Assembly (NCBI GenBank): GCA_964390065.1
Contig: CAYMGX010000109.1
Location: forward strand, 1-13,731
Direction: 5' to 3'
From: JAAZBG01 sp964390065
GTDB taxonomy: Bacteria; Fibrobacterota; Chitinivibrionia; Chitinivibrionales; Chitinispirillaceae
Length of the DNA: 13,731 bases
Shown: one piece after another, positions 7,301 through 13,731 of the stretch
How the letters are laid out: each line of letters begins with the position of its first letter
Position numbering within the stretch: the first letter of the stretch is position 1
Made by a program: the position numbers and the translations under genes
The notes under the pieces: generated by a model
What the model was told of the DNA's origin: nothing
Databases searched by the model: none
The model's input: only the letters and a program-made list of their open reading frames with translations

Positions 7301-8209
7301 TTACACCATAATCTCACTGATCATTGATGATTCCACATTCCCAAAACCAAGGGCCGCAGCTTCTTTTAAATGTTTTACCTGTTTTCCCTCAAAGGTTTTA
7401 CCATACCAGGATGCAAGCGTGGTCGCATAACTGTCAACTGCAACCGGATCAGTTCCTGCAATAAACGTATTGAGTTGTGTTACTTTTCCCGGACCTGCAG
7501 GACCATTATCAATGAGTGCCCGTGATGCATCAACGAGGCACAGGTGCGGCTTAATATAGTAAAGCTGTTCGGCTATTGCTGTTGCCATTTCGTAATCACG
7601 ATGGAAAATCCCGCGATCCTTTACAAGGCCCATAAGCCCCTTTATGTTAAAGGACACTCCACCGGCACTATGTGATTTCGCAGTAGGTAGCGAAAGCAGG
7701 AAATCTACAGAGTACACTTCCTTGACAACATCTGTGGTGGTGAGTTGTTTTGCCTTACTCTCGGTTTTTGTGACAAACATTGAATCCTGTTTCGGGGTAT
7801 ACACAACAACACCTTTTAAGCTTTTTACTGCTTCAGCTATACCTGTCTTCTCTTTACAGTGTGCGGGATCATGAAGTGTATTGTCACAAACAATCACCCG
7901 TGATGCACCTGCGTCAAGACAGAGTTTTGCAGCAGTGTAAACAGCTTCCGGTGATGTTCCCGTACCCCATTCAGGAGGGTTTGCAAAACTCATATTCGGC
8001 TTGATCATCACACGGGCACCTTTTTTAACAAAACGTGAAATCCCGCCGAGTTTTTCAAACAGTTTCGGCATTACATCAGCAGCACTTCCTTTACCTACAA
8101 AAACCTCACTTTTACTGCCAGCTGCCTGCGCAAATACATTTGATCCAACAGTAACCGCAACACCCCCGGCAATAGCACCTTCTATAAACGTACGTCTCGA
8201 AAAATCCAT
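7301..8209 (-). CDS. Tat-exported DUF362 family protein
   Basis: This 302-residue protein has a classic Tat signal (SRRTFIEG, residues 4-11) and a probable cleavage after VFAQA near residue 29. The body is a clear DUF362 domain: VMIKPNMS at 67-74, TSPEAV at 85-90, LPTAKSH at 174-180, FNIKGLMGLV at 187-196, IFHRDYE at 201-207, LCLVDASRAL at 223-232 and AGTDPVAVDSYA at 251-262. DUF362 proteins are widespread in anaerobes and are often found next to ferredoxin-type proteins; their biochemical role is not settled. Tat export fits a folded, possibly cofactor-bearing periplasmic protein. It lies 108 bases after the polyferredoxin gene, separated by a heptamer tandem repeat, and is very likely co-transcribed. 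AGGGG precedes the ATG. It keeps the standard DUF362 blocks that the two divergent relatives at 436-3090 have altered. Confidence 0.93.
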   Translation of the reverse strand: MDFSRRTFIEGAIAGGVAVTVGSNVFAQAAGSKSEVFVGKGSAADVMPKLFEKLGGISRFVKKGARVMIKPNMSFANPPEWGTGTSPEAVYTAAKLCLDAGASRVIVCDNTLHDPAHCKEKTGIAEAVKSLKGVVVYTPKQDSMFVTKTESKAKQLTTTDVVKEVYSVDFLLSLPTAKSHSAGGVSFNIKGLMGLVKDRGIFHRDYEMATAIAEQLYYIKPHLCLVDASRALIDNGPAGPGKVTQLNTFIAGTDPVAVDSYATTLASWYGKTFEGKQVKHLKEAAALGFGNVESSMISEIMV

Positions 8210-8266
8210 GATTTATTTCCCCTATTGTAATATTACTATTTTGTTAAAATATGCTGTCGTCAAGTT

Positions 8267-8311
8267 CTTCTTACTTCTTACTTCTTGCTACTTGCTACTT
8301 GCTACTTGCTA
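8267..8311. repeat. Heptamer tandem repeat, two related units (CTTCTTA x2, then CTTGCTA x4)
   Basis: Two perfect CTTCTTA units (8267-8280), a CTT, and four perfect CTTGCTA units (8284-8311) fill the gap between the stop of the polyferredoxin gene (8318) and the start of the DUF362 gene (8209). On the - strand transcript it reads as TAGCAAG and TAAGAAG repeats, purine-rich and with several weak AAG/AGAAG sites. The length is likely variable by slippage. It does not interrupt either coding region. The short + strand reading frames through it are products of the repeat. Confidence 0.9.
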
Positions 8312-8317
8312 CAATTA

Positions 8318-9931
8318 TTACTCAAACCCCACCGGCAAATCACTCTGATTCTCCTGTGGAGTATTGTCAAGTGATTTATGGCCGGTCTTTTTTCTTTCCA
8401 AATCCATTGTTTTACGTTGTGATTGTGTTAGATAATCACCACTGGACTTTCTGTTCTCACCAAAACGCATTACTGAAATTGCTGCCTGATCATTGACGGG
8501 GCAGTGGTGTTCACACATACCGCATCCCATGCACAGATCTTCCTTGACAACGGGAACAGTGAATTTCCCTCCCGTAGTTTCGAGTTCAAGAGAATCAATT
8601 GCATTAAACGGACAGACTTCATCACATACAACGCATTCCTTATTCTGCTCCCACGCGATACATTTGTTTTTGTCAAGAACTGCTGTTCCAATTTTTATAT
8701 AGGGCTTGTCTGCAGGTAAAACTTTACGGATTGCGCCTGTCGGACAGACATTACCGCAGATCGCACACTGTCCTTCACAACCTCCGATTTTCGGGACAAT
8801 CTTCGGAGTGTATAGTTTGTTAAAACCATCAGTAAACATGCATGGTTGAAGTGCGTTTGTCGGACATGCTTTCATACATGAACCGCACGCAAGACACTTT
8901 GCGAGAAATTCTGTTTCTGGTAATGATGCTGGTGGACGAATCAGTTTCCCATGGTCATCACGCTTTAACGATGCTGTTGCCTTGTATGCAGGAAGTGCAA
9001 TAAGGCCACCTGCAAGTCCTCCAAGAACGTGACGGCGTTTTACATCGGTTGGAACTGATTCATTTTTGGAAATTTTGCTAAAAGAAAACCTGTTGCACTC
9101 ATCTTTCATTGATACACAAATACCGCAGACAATGCATTCTGATGCAGATGTCTTTTTAACATCCTTTTGAGGTATCGCTCGGGTGGGGCATGCTTTTGCG
9201 CAGCGGGCACATGAATTACATTTTGATTCAGTAACTTTTCTTCTGTAAATTGACCAGTTGGATAGTAGGCCAAAAAAAGCTCCTGATGGACAAATATACT
9301 GACACCAGAATCGTTTGTCCCAGAAGGTGCCTCCAAAGACGATAAACATGAGAATAATCGTTACTCCAATACCGGAAAACAGAGGAATTTTCGTTGTAAA
9401 TGTTTGATTCAGATAGCTGCCGGCATCAGGAAATACGGCTCCTATTGCATGATGAGAATCACTGACAAACACATTGAGTGCAGGATTTACAACGGTTGTA
9501 AAGATTCTGGTAATAAGAAGGATAGGATCAAAAAAAAGTGGAACAAGAATGCCAAATGCACTTAATGTAACAGTAATAATCAGCAGTATGTATTTCAATC
9601 GATGGAGATAGATTGCAGGGCGACGTTCATTCGACCGGATTTTTGGAAGCGCAGCGTCGACAAGGTCAATAAGGGTACCCAGCGGGCAAACTGCTCCGCA
9701 GAAAATTCTTCCAAATGTGATCGTAGCTACAAGAACGATCCCTGAAATAAGAACCAGATCGAAAAAAAACTGTCTGGATGCAATGCTTACAAGAATGGTT
9801 GTCAGTGGATTCTGTTTTAGAAAAAAATCGCTGTCGATAGAGTAGGCATTTGGATATTTGTTTAGTAAGAAAAAAAAGATTATAAATGCCAGAAAAAAAA
9901 ATGCCTGAATTATTATTCTGATTTTACGCAT
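8318..9931 (-). CDS. Inner-membrane polyferredoxin, NapH-like plus NapG-like fusion
   Basis: This protein has 537 residues. The N-terminal half is NapH/NosR/YccM-like: membrane segments near 5-23, 55-75, 112-134 and 187-204, with the paired motifs CGAVCPLG (78-85) and CQYICPSG (210-217) at membrane ends. Then follow ferredoxin clusters: Cys238/241/244/248 and the less regular Cys266/269/272/279. A twin-arginine segment RRHVLGGLAGGL (299-310) starts a NapG/MauM-like half with four more cluster sites: Cys346/349/352/356, Cys385/389/392/396, Cys424/433/436/440 and Cys467/470/473/477. NapG and NapH are normally two proteins that pass electrons from quinol to the periplasmic nitrate reductase; here they are one chain and no napA or other Nap subunit is in view. 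It likely moves electrons between the quinone pool and a periplasmic partner, perhaps the DUF362 proteins. It is first in the - strand cluster. The ATG at 9931 has AAGG about 13 bases upstream. Product class is sure; partner is inferred. Confidence 0.93.
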   Translation of the reverse strand: MRKIRIIIQAFFFLAFIIFFFLLNKYPNAYSIDSDFFLKQNPLTTILVSIASRQFFFDLVLISGIVLVATITFGRIFCGAVCPLGTLIDLVDAALPKIRSNERRPAIYLHRLKYILLIITVTLSAFGILVPLFFDPILLITRIFTTVVNPALNVFVSDSHHAIGAVFPDAGSYLNQTFTTKIPLFSGIGVTIILMFIVFGGTFWDKRFWCQYICPSGAFFGLLSNWSIYRRKVTESKCNSCARCAKACPTRAIPQKDVKKTSASECIVCGICVSMKDECNRFSFSKISKNESVPTDVKRRHVLGGLAGGLIALPAYKATASLKRDDHGKLIRPPASLPETEFLAKCLACGSCMKACPTNALQPCMFTDGFNKLYTPKIVPKIGGCEGQCAICGNVCPTGAIRKVLPADKPYIKIGTAVLDKNKCIAWEQNKECVVCDEVCPFNAIDSLELETTGGKFTVPVVKEDLCMGCGMCEHHCPVNDQAAISVMRFGENRKSSGDYLTQSQRKTMDLERKKTGHKSLDNTPQENQSDLPVGFE

Positions 9932-10092
9932 GTGTAGTATAAAACCTTGCCTGTTTTAAATAGTTCTGTACGTTTCCGGTTATATGTTGACTTGTTAGAA
10001 AATCACCTTTATAATCCAGTTTGTTTAATAAATATATTACATCCATAGTAAAACGCCCTACAATTTTTTAAAATCCTCGCAGTAATGTATAG
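9924..10092 (-). pseudogene. Possible decayed Rrf2-family regulator N-terminus
   Basis: A 40-codon frame (ATG at 10046 to TAA at 9924) overlaps the polyferredoxin start by eight bases. Its translation contains MDVIYLLNK, then DFLTSQHI and QNYLKQ, which matches the order of landmarks in the Rrf2 winged helix: a helix 1 of the type YAL..LYLA, then LTSxEIA, then the recognition-helix end NYLKQ. In another frame just upstream (10089-10075) YITAR resembles the usual Rrf2 N-terminus, so a frameshift is implied. Between HI and QNYLKQ about three residues are missing, and everything after about residue 45 is lost, against a normal length near 140. Rrf2 proteins often sense Fe-S clusters, so a relict ahead of an Fe-S protein gene is plausible. 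The alternative is a chance short frame or a leader peptide. The rest of the 315-base gap (9932-10246) shows no intact gene. Confidence 0.33.
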
Positions 10093-10171
10093 ATTTTGTT
10101 GACCGGTATGTAAAATTCTGTTTACCATAATTCTGTGATAATTTAAAATACTTCGATCAGTGCTAAATTTT

Positions 10172-10199
10172 TTGTTTACTACCGATCTTAATTTATATT
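10172..10199 (+). promoter_or_regulatory. Weak candidate promoter for the aminotransferase gene
   Basis: TTGTTT (10172-10177) and TATATT (10194-10199) are separated by 16 bases and end 47 bases before the aminotransferase ATG. The surroundings are very AT-rich, so similar matches are expected by chance. No operator or riboswitch-like fold is evident in this gap. Confidence 0.25.
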
Positions 10200-10246
10200 T
10201 GTACTTCAAAACTCTTGAAATACATATAAAATCAAAGGTAGTACAA

Positions 10247-11449
10247 ATGATTCAGTTTTCACAAAGCGCACAGCAGATGCGCTCATCAGAAATCCGCAGA
10301 TTGATGGCCCTTGCTGCGGATCCATCAATAATTTCTTTTGCTGGTGGTATGCCCTCAAATACACTATTCCCTGTTAATGTGATCGATGAGATTTATAAAG
10401 GACTGAGTGAGAATCAGAAGCAGGTTGCGATGCAGTACGGGCCCACATCAGGGTATCCTCCACTGCTTGAGTCATTGAAAAAGTATCTTGAAAGTAAAGA
10501 TATGTCAATGAACGGGCAATCGCTGATTATCACGACCGGTGCACAACAGGCGATCAATCTGCTGACAAAAGTACTTATTGATCCCGAGGATGTCGTTATT
10601 ACTGAACAGCCAAGTTTTATTGGGGCTCTTGCAGCATTTAAATCCTATGGTGCAGTACTTGATCCTGTTGATCTTGACAATGACGGAATTAGTGTTGATG
10701 CATTAAAAACGTCTCTTGACAAAAACGGTGCCAAAGCAAAAATGCTGTATCTTTGTCCATACTTCCACAACCCTGCCGGTATAATTTACAGCCGGGACAG
10801 AGTTCGTGAGTTGCTTGATGTGTTAAAAGGAAGTAATATTGTTCTGCTTGAGGACGATCCATACGGTGAGTTGTATTTCGATGAATCCTGTAAACCTTTG
10901 ACGAAATCAATGAAAGCGTTAACTGCAGGAAATGAACCTGTACCTATTTGCTATACAGGATCATTTGCAAAGATCTTTGGACCTGGTTTCCGGCTCGGAT
11001 GGCTTTTGGGGCCTACAGAAATTGTAGAAAAATGTGAACTTGCAAAGCAATCCATGGACGCTTGTACATCAACGTTTACCCAGGTGCTTGCAAATGAATT
11101 CCTGTCCAGAGGAATGCTTGAGCCATACGTTCAGAAACTGCGAAAGGCTTATAAAGAACGGTCATTAATTATGCTTGATGCACTTAAGAAATATATGCCG
11201 TCAGGTGTTATCTGGACTACACCCAAAGGTGGATTTTACATTTGGGTAACTATGCCCGAAGCAATGAATTCATCAGACGTGTTCCAGGAATCAATTAAAA
11301 AAGGTGCTGCATTTGTCATTGGAAATGCATTTGATCCGCATGGTGTAAAAAATAACAGTTTCAGACTGGCTTTTTCGCATACACCCCAGGAACGAATTGA
11401 TGAAGGTATCAAAATTATCGCTGATGCCATCTGTAAACTGATGAAATAA
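10247..11449 (+). CDS. PLP-dependent class I/II aminotransferase (LysN / 2-aminoadipate type)
   Basis: This is 400 residues from the ATG at 10247, chosen because AAAGG lies eight bases upstream and the family starts near this point; an in-frame ATG at 10160 adds 29 atypical AT-rich residues. Family marks are clear: SFAGGMPS near the start, YGPTSGYPPLLE (64-75) with the substrate-loop glycine, GAQQAI (98-103), HNPAG with Asn175, EDDPYGEL with Asp204 and Tyr206, the Schiff-base Lys242 in GSFAKIFGPGFRLGW, and Arg249. This architecture is that of LysN/2-aminoadipate and related broad-range aminotransferases and of the C-terminal part of MocR regulators, here without a DNA-binding domain. dapA lies 151 bases downstream on the same strand, which hints at an amino-acid role such as lysine, diaminopimelate or aromatic transamination. 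The exact substrate cannot be read from the sequence. Confidence 0.92.
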   Translation: MIQFSQSAQQMRSSEIRRLMALAADPSIISFAGGMPSNTLFPVNVIDEIYKGLSENQKQVAMQYGPTSGYPPLLESLKKYLESKDMSMNGQSLIITTGAQQAINLLTKVLIDPEDVVITEQPSFIGALAAFKSYGAVLDPVDLDNDGISVDALKTSLDKNGAKAKMLYLCPYFHNPAGIIYSRDRVRELLDVLKGSNIVLLEDDPYGELYFDESCKPLTKSMKALTAGNEPVPICYTGSFAKIFGPGFRLGWLLGPTEIVEKCELAKQSMDACTSTFTQVLANEFLSRGMLEPYVQKLRKAYKERSLIMLDALKKYMPSGVIWTTPKGGFYIWVTMPEAMNSSDVFQESIKKGAAFVIGNAFDPHGVKNNSFRLAFSHTPQERIDEGIKIIADAICKLMK

Positions 11450-11466
11450 CGTATTGGTCTCTGTGT

Positions 11467-11494
11467 ATGAGGCACTTTAGATGTAGTGTCTCAT
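11467..11494 (+). terminator. Hairpin after the aminotransferase gene, weak terminator or attenuator
   Basis: ATGAGGCACT (11467-11476) and AGTGTCTCAT (11485-11494) form a 10-bp stem with one G-T pair and an 8-base loop, starting 17 bases after the stop. Only TT followed by AAAA comes next, so there is no good U-tract. It could partly end transcription or stabilise the 3' end, leaving dapA to its own promoter. Confidence 0.45.
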
Positions 11495-11519
11495 TTAAAA
11501 TTGTAGTCATTGCATCAAA

Positions 11520-11525
11520 TATAAT
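11520..11525 (+). promoter_or_regulatory. Candidate -10 element (TATAAT) upstream of dapA
   Basis: A perfect TATAAT lies 75 bases before the dapA start. The -35 region at a 17-base spacing (around 11497-11502) is a poor match, and a TTGTAG at 11501-11506 is too near. I see no lysine-riboswitch-like structure in the short leader. Low confidence. Confidence 0.28.
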
Positions 11526-11600
11526 GTATCTTATCACAGTTCTTTTTGCTTTTGAACCGTCAAAACGAATGAATTCTATTCAATATCTGGAGGTTATTTA

Positions 11601-12482
11601 ATGATGTGGTCTGGTTGTATTACGGCAGTTGTAACTCCATTCACCAAGGATGGGAAAATTGATGAAAATGGTTTTGCCTCAAATATTGAGTACCTGATCA
11701 GTAAAAAAGTATCTGGAATTATTCCGTGTGGAACAACTGGAGAATCAGCGACACTTGCATGGGAAGAACATAAAAGAATCATTGAAATTGCAATCAAAAC
11801 TGCGGCAGGCCGGATTCCGGTTATTGCAGGTGCCGGTTCAAATAATACACAGGAAGCTATTACAATTGCGAAACATGCCGATACGCTTAAAGCCGATGGC
11901 GTTCTCTGCATTGTACCTTATTATAATAAGCCTACTCAGGAAGGTATGTATCAGCATTTCAAGGCAATTGCACAAAGTATCAGTATCCCTGTATGTCTCT
12001 ATAATCTTCCTGCCAGATGTGTGGTAAATATGCAGCCCGAGACAGTTGAACGGTTAATGGAATTTGATAACATTATCGGACTTAAAGAGGGTAACTCGGA
12101 CATGGTGCATGTTTCAGAGATTCATCGCAGATGTGGTGATCGCCTTACGATTCTCAGTGGTGATGACCCGGCAACATTGGCAATGCTTGCAGTTGGTGCA
12201 AAAGGTGTCGTTTCTGTTGCGGGCAATATTATCCCCGATATCATAAACACAATGGTTTCTCATTTTATGAATGGAAATGTTACAGAAGCACGAAAAATCC
12301 ATGAAAAATATCTGCCATTCTTCGGGGCGCTCTTTTATGAAACCAATCCGGTACCTGTTAAAACTGCAATGCGCAGAATTGGTCTTGCGGCTGATGGCGT
12401 ACGTTTACCAATGGTAGATATGTCTGAAGCAAACAAAGCAAAACTTTTTAACGTGATGGATCAGGTGGGTATTAGTAAATAA
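11601..12482 (+). CDS. dapA: 4-hydroxy-tetrahydrodipicolinate synthase
   Basis: This cytoplasmic enzyme has 293 residues, the standard DapA length. It condenses pyruvate with aspartate semialdehyde, the first committed step toward diaminopimelate and lysine. The N-acetylneuraminate-lyase-type barrel shows every expected mark: GTTGES at 44-49 with Thr45/Thr46, PYYNKPTQEG with Tyr107/Tyr108, YNLPAR with Tyr134 and Arg139, and the Schiff-base Lys162 in IIGLKEG. Each catalytic residue is shifted by one from the E. coli numbering. The usual residue between Pro and Arg is Ser or Gly; here it is Ala, a mild variation. GGAGGT (11589-11594) sits ideally before the first of two adjacent ATGs. The aminotransferase gene lies upstream and a strong terminator follows. 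The nearby TIGR02147 regulator gene is convergent, so it is not in the operon. Confidence 0.96.
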   Translation: MMWSGCITAVVTPFTKDGKIDENGFASNIEYLISKKVSGIIPCGTTGESATLAWEEHKRIIEIAIKTAAGRIPVIAGAGSNNTQEAITIAKHADTLKADGVLCIVPYYNKPTQEGMYQHFKAIAQSISIPVCLYNLPARCVVNMQPETVERLMEFDNIIGLKEGNSDMVHVSEIHRRCGDRLTILSGDDPATLAMLAVGAKGVVSVAGNIIPDIINTMVSHFMNGNVTEARKIHEKYLPFFGALFYETNPVPVKTAMRRIGLAADGVRLPMVDMSEANKAKLFNVMDQVGISK

Positions 12483-12517
12483 TTTACAAAACATCTATTA
12501 GTAAAGTGTAAAATTCG

Positions 12518-12554
12518 GAGAGAAGATACCGGCAGGTAACTTCTCTCTTTTTTT
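12518..12554 (+). terminator. Strong intrinsic terminator of dapA
   Basis: GAGAGAAG (12518-12525) pairs with CTTCTCTC (12540-12547). Inside it, after one A-A mismatch, TACC pairs with GGTA around a GGCA tetraloop. Seven Ts (12548-12554) follow at once. It starts 36 bases after the dapA stop. Read the other way it has the hairpin but no real T-run, so it serves the convergent gene poorly. Confidence 0.92.
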
Positions 12555-12562
12555 ATGTCAGT

Positions 12563-13435
12563 TTACGATTCCTCATCTGTCAATGGAAAGAACTGAATAT
12601 TCGCCTGATAAACATGTTTTGGATCCCGGCTTTCACGGGCAATCTCTAATAGTTCCTGTTCGAATTCTTTAAATCTTTCCTTTATGCGATGCATGGTATC
12701 ATCTGAGATGCTGATTGTCAGAGATGAATATCGTTTTTTGTATTGAGGTTCAGAGTCAATGCATTCTTTTGCAATATCAATCATCTTAAGGTTGTAGTTA
12801 CGAATCCCGATAGCTACAACATCATTTTCAGTTTCAGTTTCAAGTGCCCGTGATGACTGTGAGTAGGATTCATCCTCATTGGCGACAATAAAACCCAGTT
12901 CAAGAAGCAGACGGATTGATTTCTTAACCTGTGATGCGGTAAGATGCGGTTTTATTTTTTTCGCGATTGATCCTGCATTAACCGGCGGTTTTTCCAGTGT
13001 TATCAATTCACGAACAATACAATGATACCACTCACTGTAATATTGGTAAGCACCTGAAGTAATTACAGCAGAATTAAGCGGGCTCCTGAACGAAGACATC
13101 AAATCGTAATAATAACTTTTCCGGCTGTTTGTTTTTGCCTGGGAAAAGAGAACAAGGTGGTTGAAATACTCCCGTTCCTTGTCACGCAATTGAAGTCCGC
13201 ACAAAAGGCGATCTATGCTTCGCAGTCCGATGTTTCTATGCCCATCCATAACAAGTTTTATATAGTTTGGTGATGGAAAACCGAGCTCCTTTGCCATAAT
13301 TCTATGCGAATAGTTTTTCTGCATTTGACATCGATACGTGAAATAATCACGGAGAAATGCACGAAAATCATTATACGAATAGATGTTTGGATGCTTTATC
13401 TTATTCATTATGCTAAAACTTGTTATGTCTATCAT
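12563..13435 (-). CDS. TIGR02147 / DUF4423 family probable transcriptional regulator
   Basis: This 290-residue protein opens, after a short leader, with IYSYNDFRAFLRDYF (about 18-32), the typical start of the TIGR02147 family first noted as a multi-copy family in Fibrobacter. A helix-turn-helix follows near 42-69 (YSHRIMAKELGFPSPNYIKL..). A second winged-helix-like part near 150-175 (AGSIAKKIKPHLTASQVKKSIRLLLELGFI) and a C-terminal section ending YQANIQFFPLT fit the DUF4423 region. A DNA-binding regulator in the cytoplasm is likely; its target is unknown. The start at 13435 has GAAGG three bases away, which is close; an internal ATG ten codons in (MNKIKH) matches the family start as well and may be the true one. 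It converges with dapA and diverges from the tRNA gene, so it appears to be a single-gene unit. Confidence 0.85.
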   Translation of the reverse strand: MIDITSFSIMNKIKHPNIYSYNDFRAFLRDYFTYRCQMQKNYSHRIMAKELGFPSPNYIKLVMDGHRNIGLRSIDRLLCGLQLRDKEREYFNHLVLFSQAKTNSRKSYYYDLMSSFRSPLNSAVITSGAYQYYSEWYHCIVRELITLEKPPVNAGSIAKKIKPHLTASQVKKSIRLLLELGFIVANEDESYSQSSRALETETENDVVAIGIRNYNLKMIDIAKECIDSEPQYKKRYSSLTISISDDTMHRIKERFKEFEQELLEIARESRDPKHVYQANIQFFPLTDEES

Positions 13436-13500
13436 TAACCTTCAGTAAATATATATCATGTTAAACGCAACAGATAAAAACTAAATATATGTTTAAACTG

Positions 13501-13522
13501 TTGATAACAGAATTATTATCAA
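13501..13522. promoter_or_regulatory. Inverted repeat upstream of the regulator gene, possible operator
   Basis: TTGATAA (13501-13507) and TTATCAA (13516-13522) form a perfect 7-bp inverted repeat with an 8-base spacer. A second, overlapping palindrome CTGTTGATAACAG spans 13498-13510. It lies 66 bases before the regulator's start, a place where autoregulation could act. The AT-rich context makes chance possible. Confidence 0.35.
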
Positions 13523-13615
13523 AGTGTTATGACAATAGTTAATTTACTTATGGGTATGTTTGTGTACAATAGACTCATTTTAGAACGGAAAAATTTAAAT
13601 ATCTTGAATTTACCG

Positions 13616-13644
13616 TTGACATGAATGATGCGTTGTTGTAATTT
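13616..13644 (+). promoter_or_regulatory. Sigma-70-type promoter of the tRNA-Ala gene
   Basis: A perfect TTGACA (13616-13621), a 17-base spacer, and TAATTT (13639-13644) place transcription start within a few bases of the tRNA at 13657. The short leader is typical of single tRNA genes. Confidence 0.7.
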
Positions 13645-13656
13645 ATGTCAGAATTT

Positions 13657-13729
13657 GGGGCTGTAGCTCAGTTGGGAGAGCATCAGGCTGGCAGTCTGAG
13701 GGTCAGGGGTTCAAACCCCCTCAGCTCCA
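13657..13729 (+). tRNA. tRNA-Ala, anticodon GGC
   Basis: A full cloverleaf of 73 bases can be drawn. The acceptor stem GGGGCTG/CAGCTCC holds the G3-U70 pair that marks alanine tRNAs. The D arm is GCTC..GAGC. The anticodon stem TCAGG/TCTGA has a last G-T pair around the loop CTGGCAG, with GGC reading GCC codons. The variable loop is five bases. The T arm AGGGG/CCCCT carries TTCAAAC. A73 is the discriminator and CCA is not encoded (TT follows), so a CCA-adding enzyme is needed. Confidence 0.97.
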
Positions 13730-13731
13730 TT

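Noticed and set aside
8267..8311. CRISPR-like array
   Set aside because: Units are seven bases with no spacers; it is a simple tandem repeat.
8001..8496. Two + strand frames (8001-8348 and 8251-8496) as genes
   Set aside because: They run antisense to the DUF362 and polyferredoxin genes and through the heptamer repeat, which keeps frames open by chance; no ribosome site or family likeness.
8318..9931. Periplasmic nitrate reductase operon
   Set aside because: Only NapG/NapH-like parts are present; there is no catalytic NapA, NapB or NapD in the neighbourhood.
10160..10246. Longer aminotransferase start at 10160
   Set aside because: The extra 29 residues are AT-rich and unlike the family, and the AAAGG before 10247 marks a better start.
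11450..11600. Lysine riboswitch ahead of dapA
   Set aside because: The leader is too short and AT-rich and shows only the 10-bp hairpin belonging to the upstream gene.

Overview
The window looks like chromosomal DNA of an AT-rich, Gram-negative, probably anaerobic bacterium of the Fibrobacterota/Chitinispirillum type. The clues are: a regulator of the TIGR02147/DUF4423 family, which was first described as a Fibrobacter succinogenes paralogous family; a FlgD-like/type IX-style C-terminal domain on an exported protein; an outer-membrane barrel protein; and an all-ferredoxin electron-transfer protein. This placement is inference from gene content only.

Layout. Positions 1-435 hold little intact coding sequence, but there is a likely remnant of a formylglycine-generating-enzyme (FGE) type domain on the + strand. 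Positions 436-9931 carry a six-gene block, all on the - strand and closely spaced. In transcription order it encodes: a membrane polyferredoxin that fuses NapH-like and NapG-like parts (9931-8318); a Tat-exported DUF362 protein (8209-7301); a 1170-residue outer-membrane protein with a propeller-like front and a beta-barrel rear (7224-3712); a small lipoprotein (3687-3112); a Tat-exported, divergent DUF362-like protein with a FlgD-like C-terminal domain (3090-1690); and a shorter paralogue of it with a Sec-type signal (1479-436). Simple tandem repeats lie in the gaps on both sides of the DUF362 gene, and the gap between the two paralogues is packed with inverted repeats. A decayed Rrf2-like regulator may lie just ahead of the polyferredoxin gene.

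Positions 10247-12482 (+ strand) carry a class I/II aminotransferase and dapA (4-hydroxy-tetrahydrodipicolinate synthase), suggesting a lysine/diaminopimelate theme. A strong intrinsic terminator follows dapA. A convergent TIGR02147-type regulator gene fills 12563-13435 (- strand), and a complete tRNA-Ala(GGC) with a good promoter ends the window.

Working model (inference). The six-gene block could be a redox and cell-envelope module. The polyferredoxin would draw electrons at the inner membrane. The DUF362 proteins, exported by three different routes, would act in the periplasm or at the surface. The lipoprotein and the large barrel would give an outer-membrane station. No catalytic partner such as NapA is present, so the substrate is unknown. 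This block is the best candidate for an undescribed system here.
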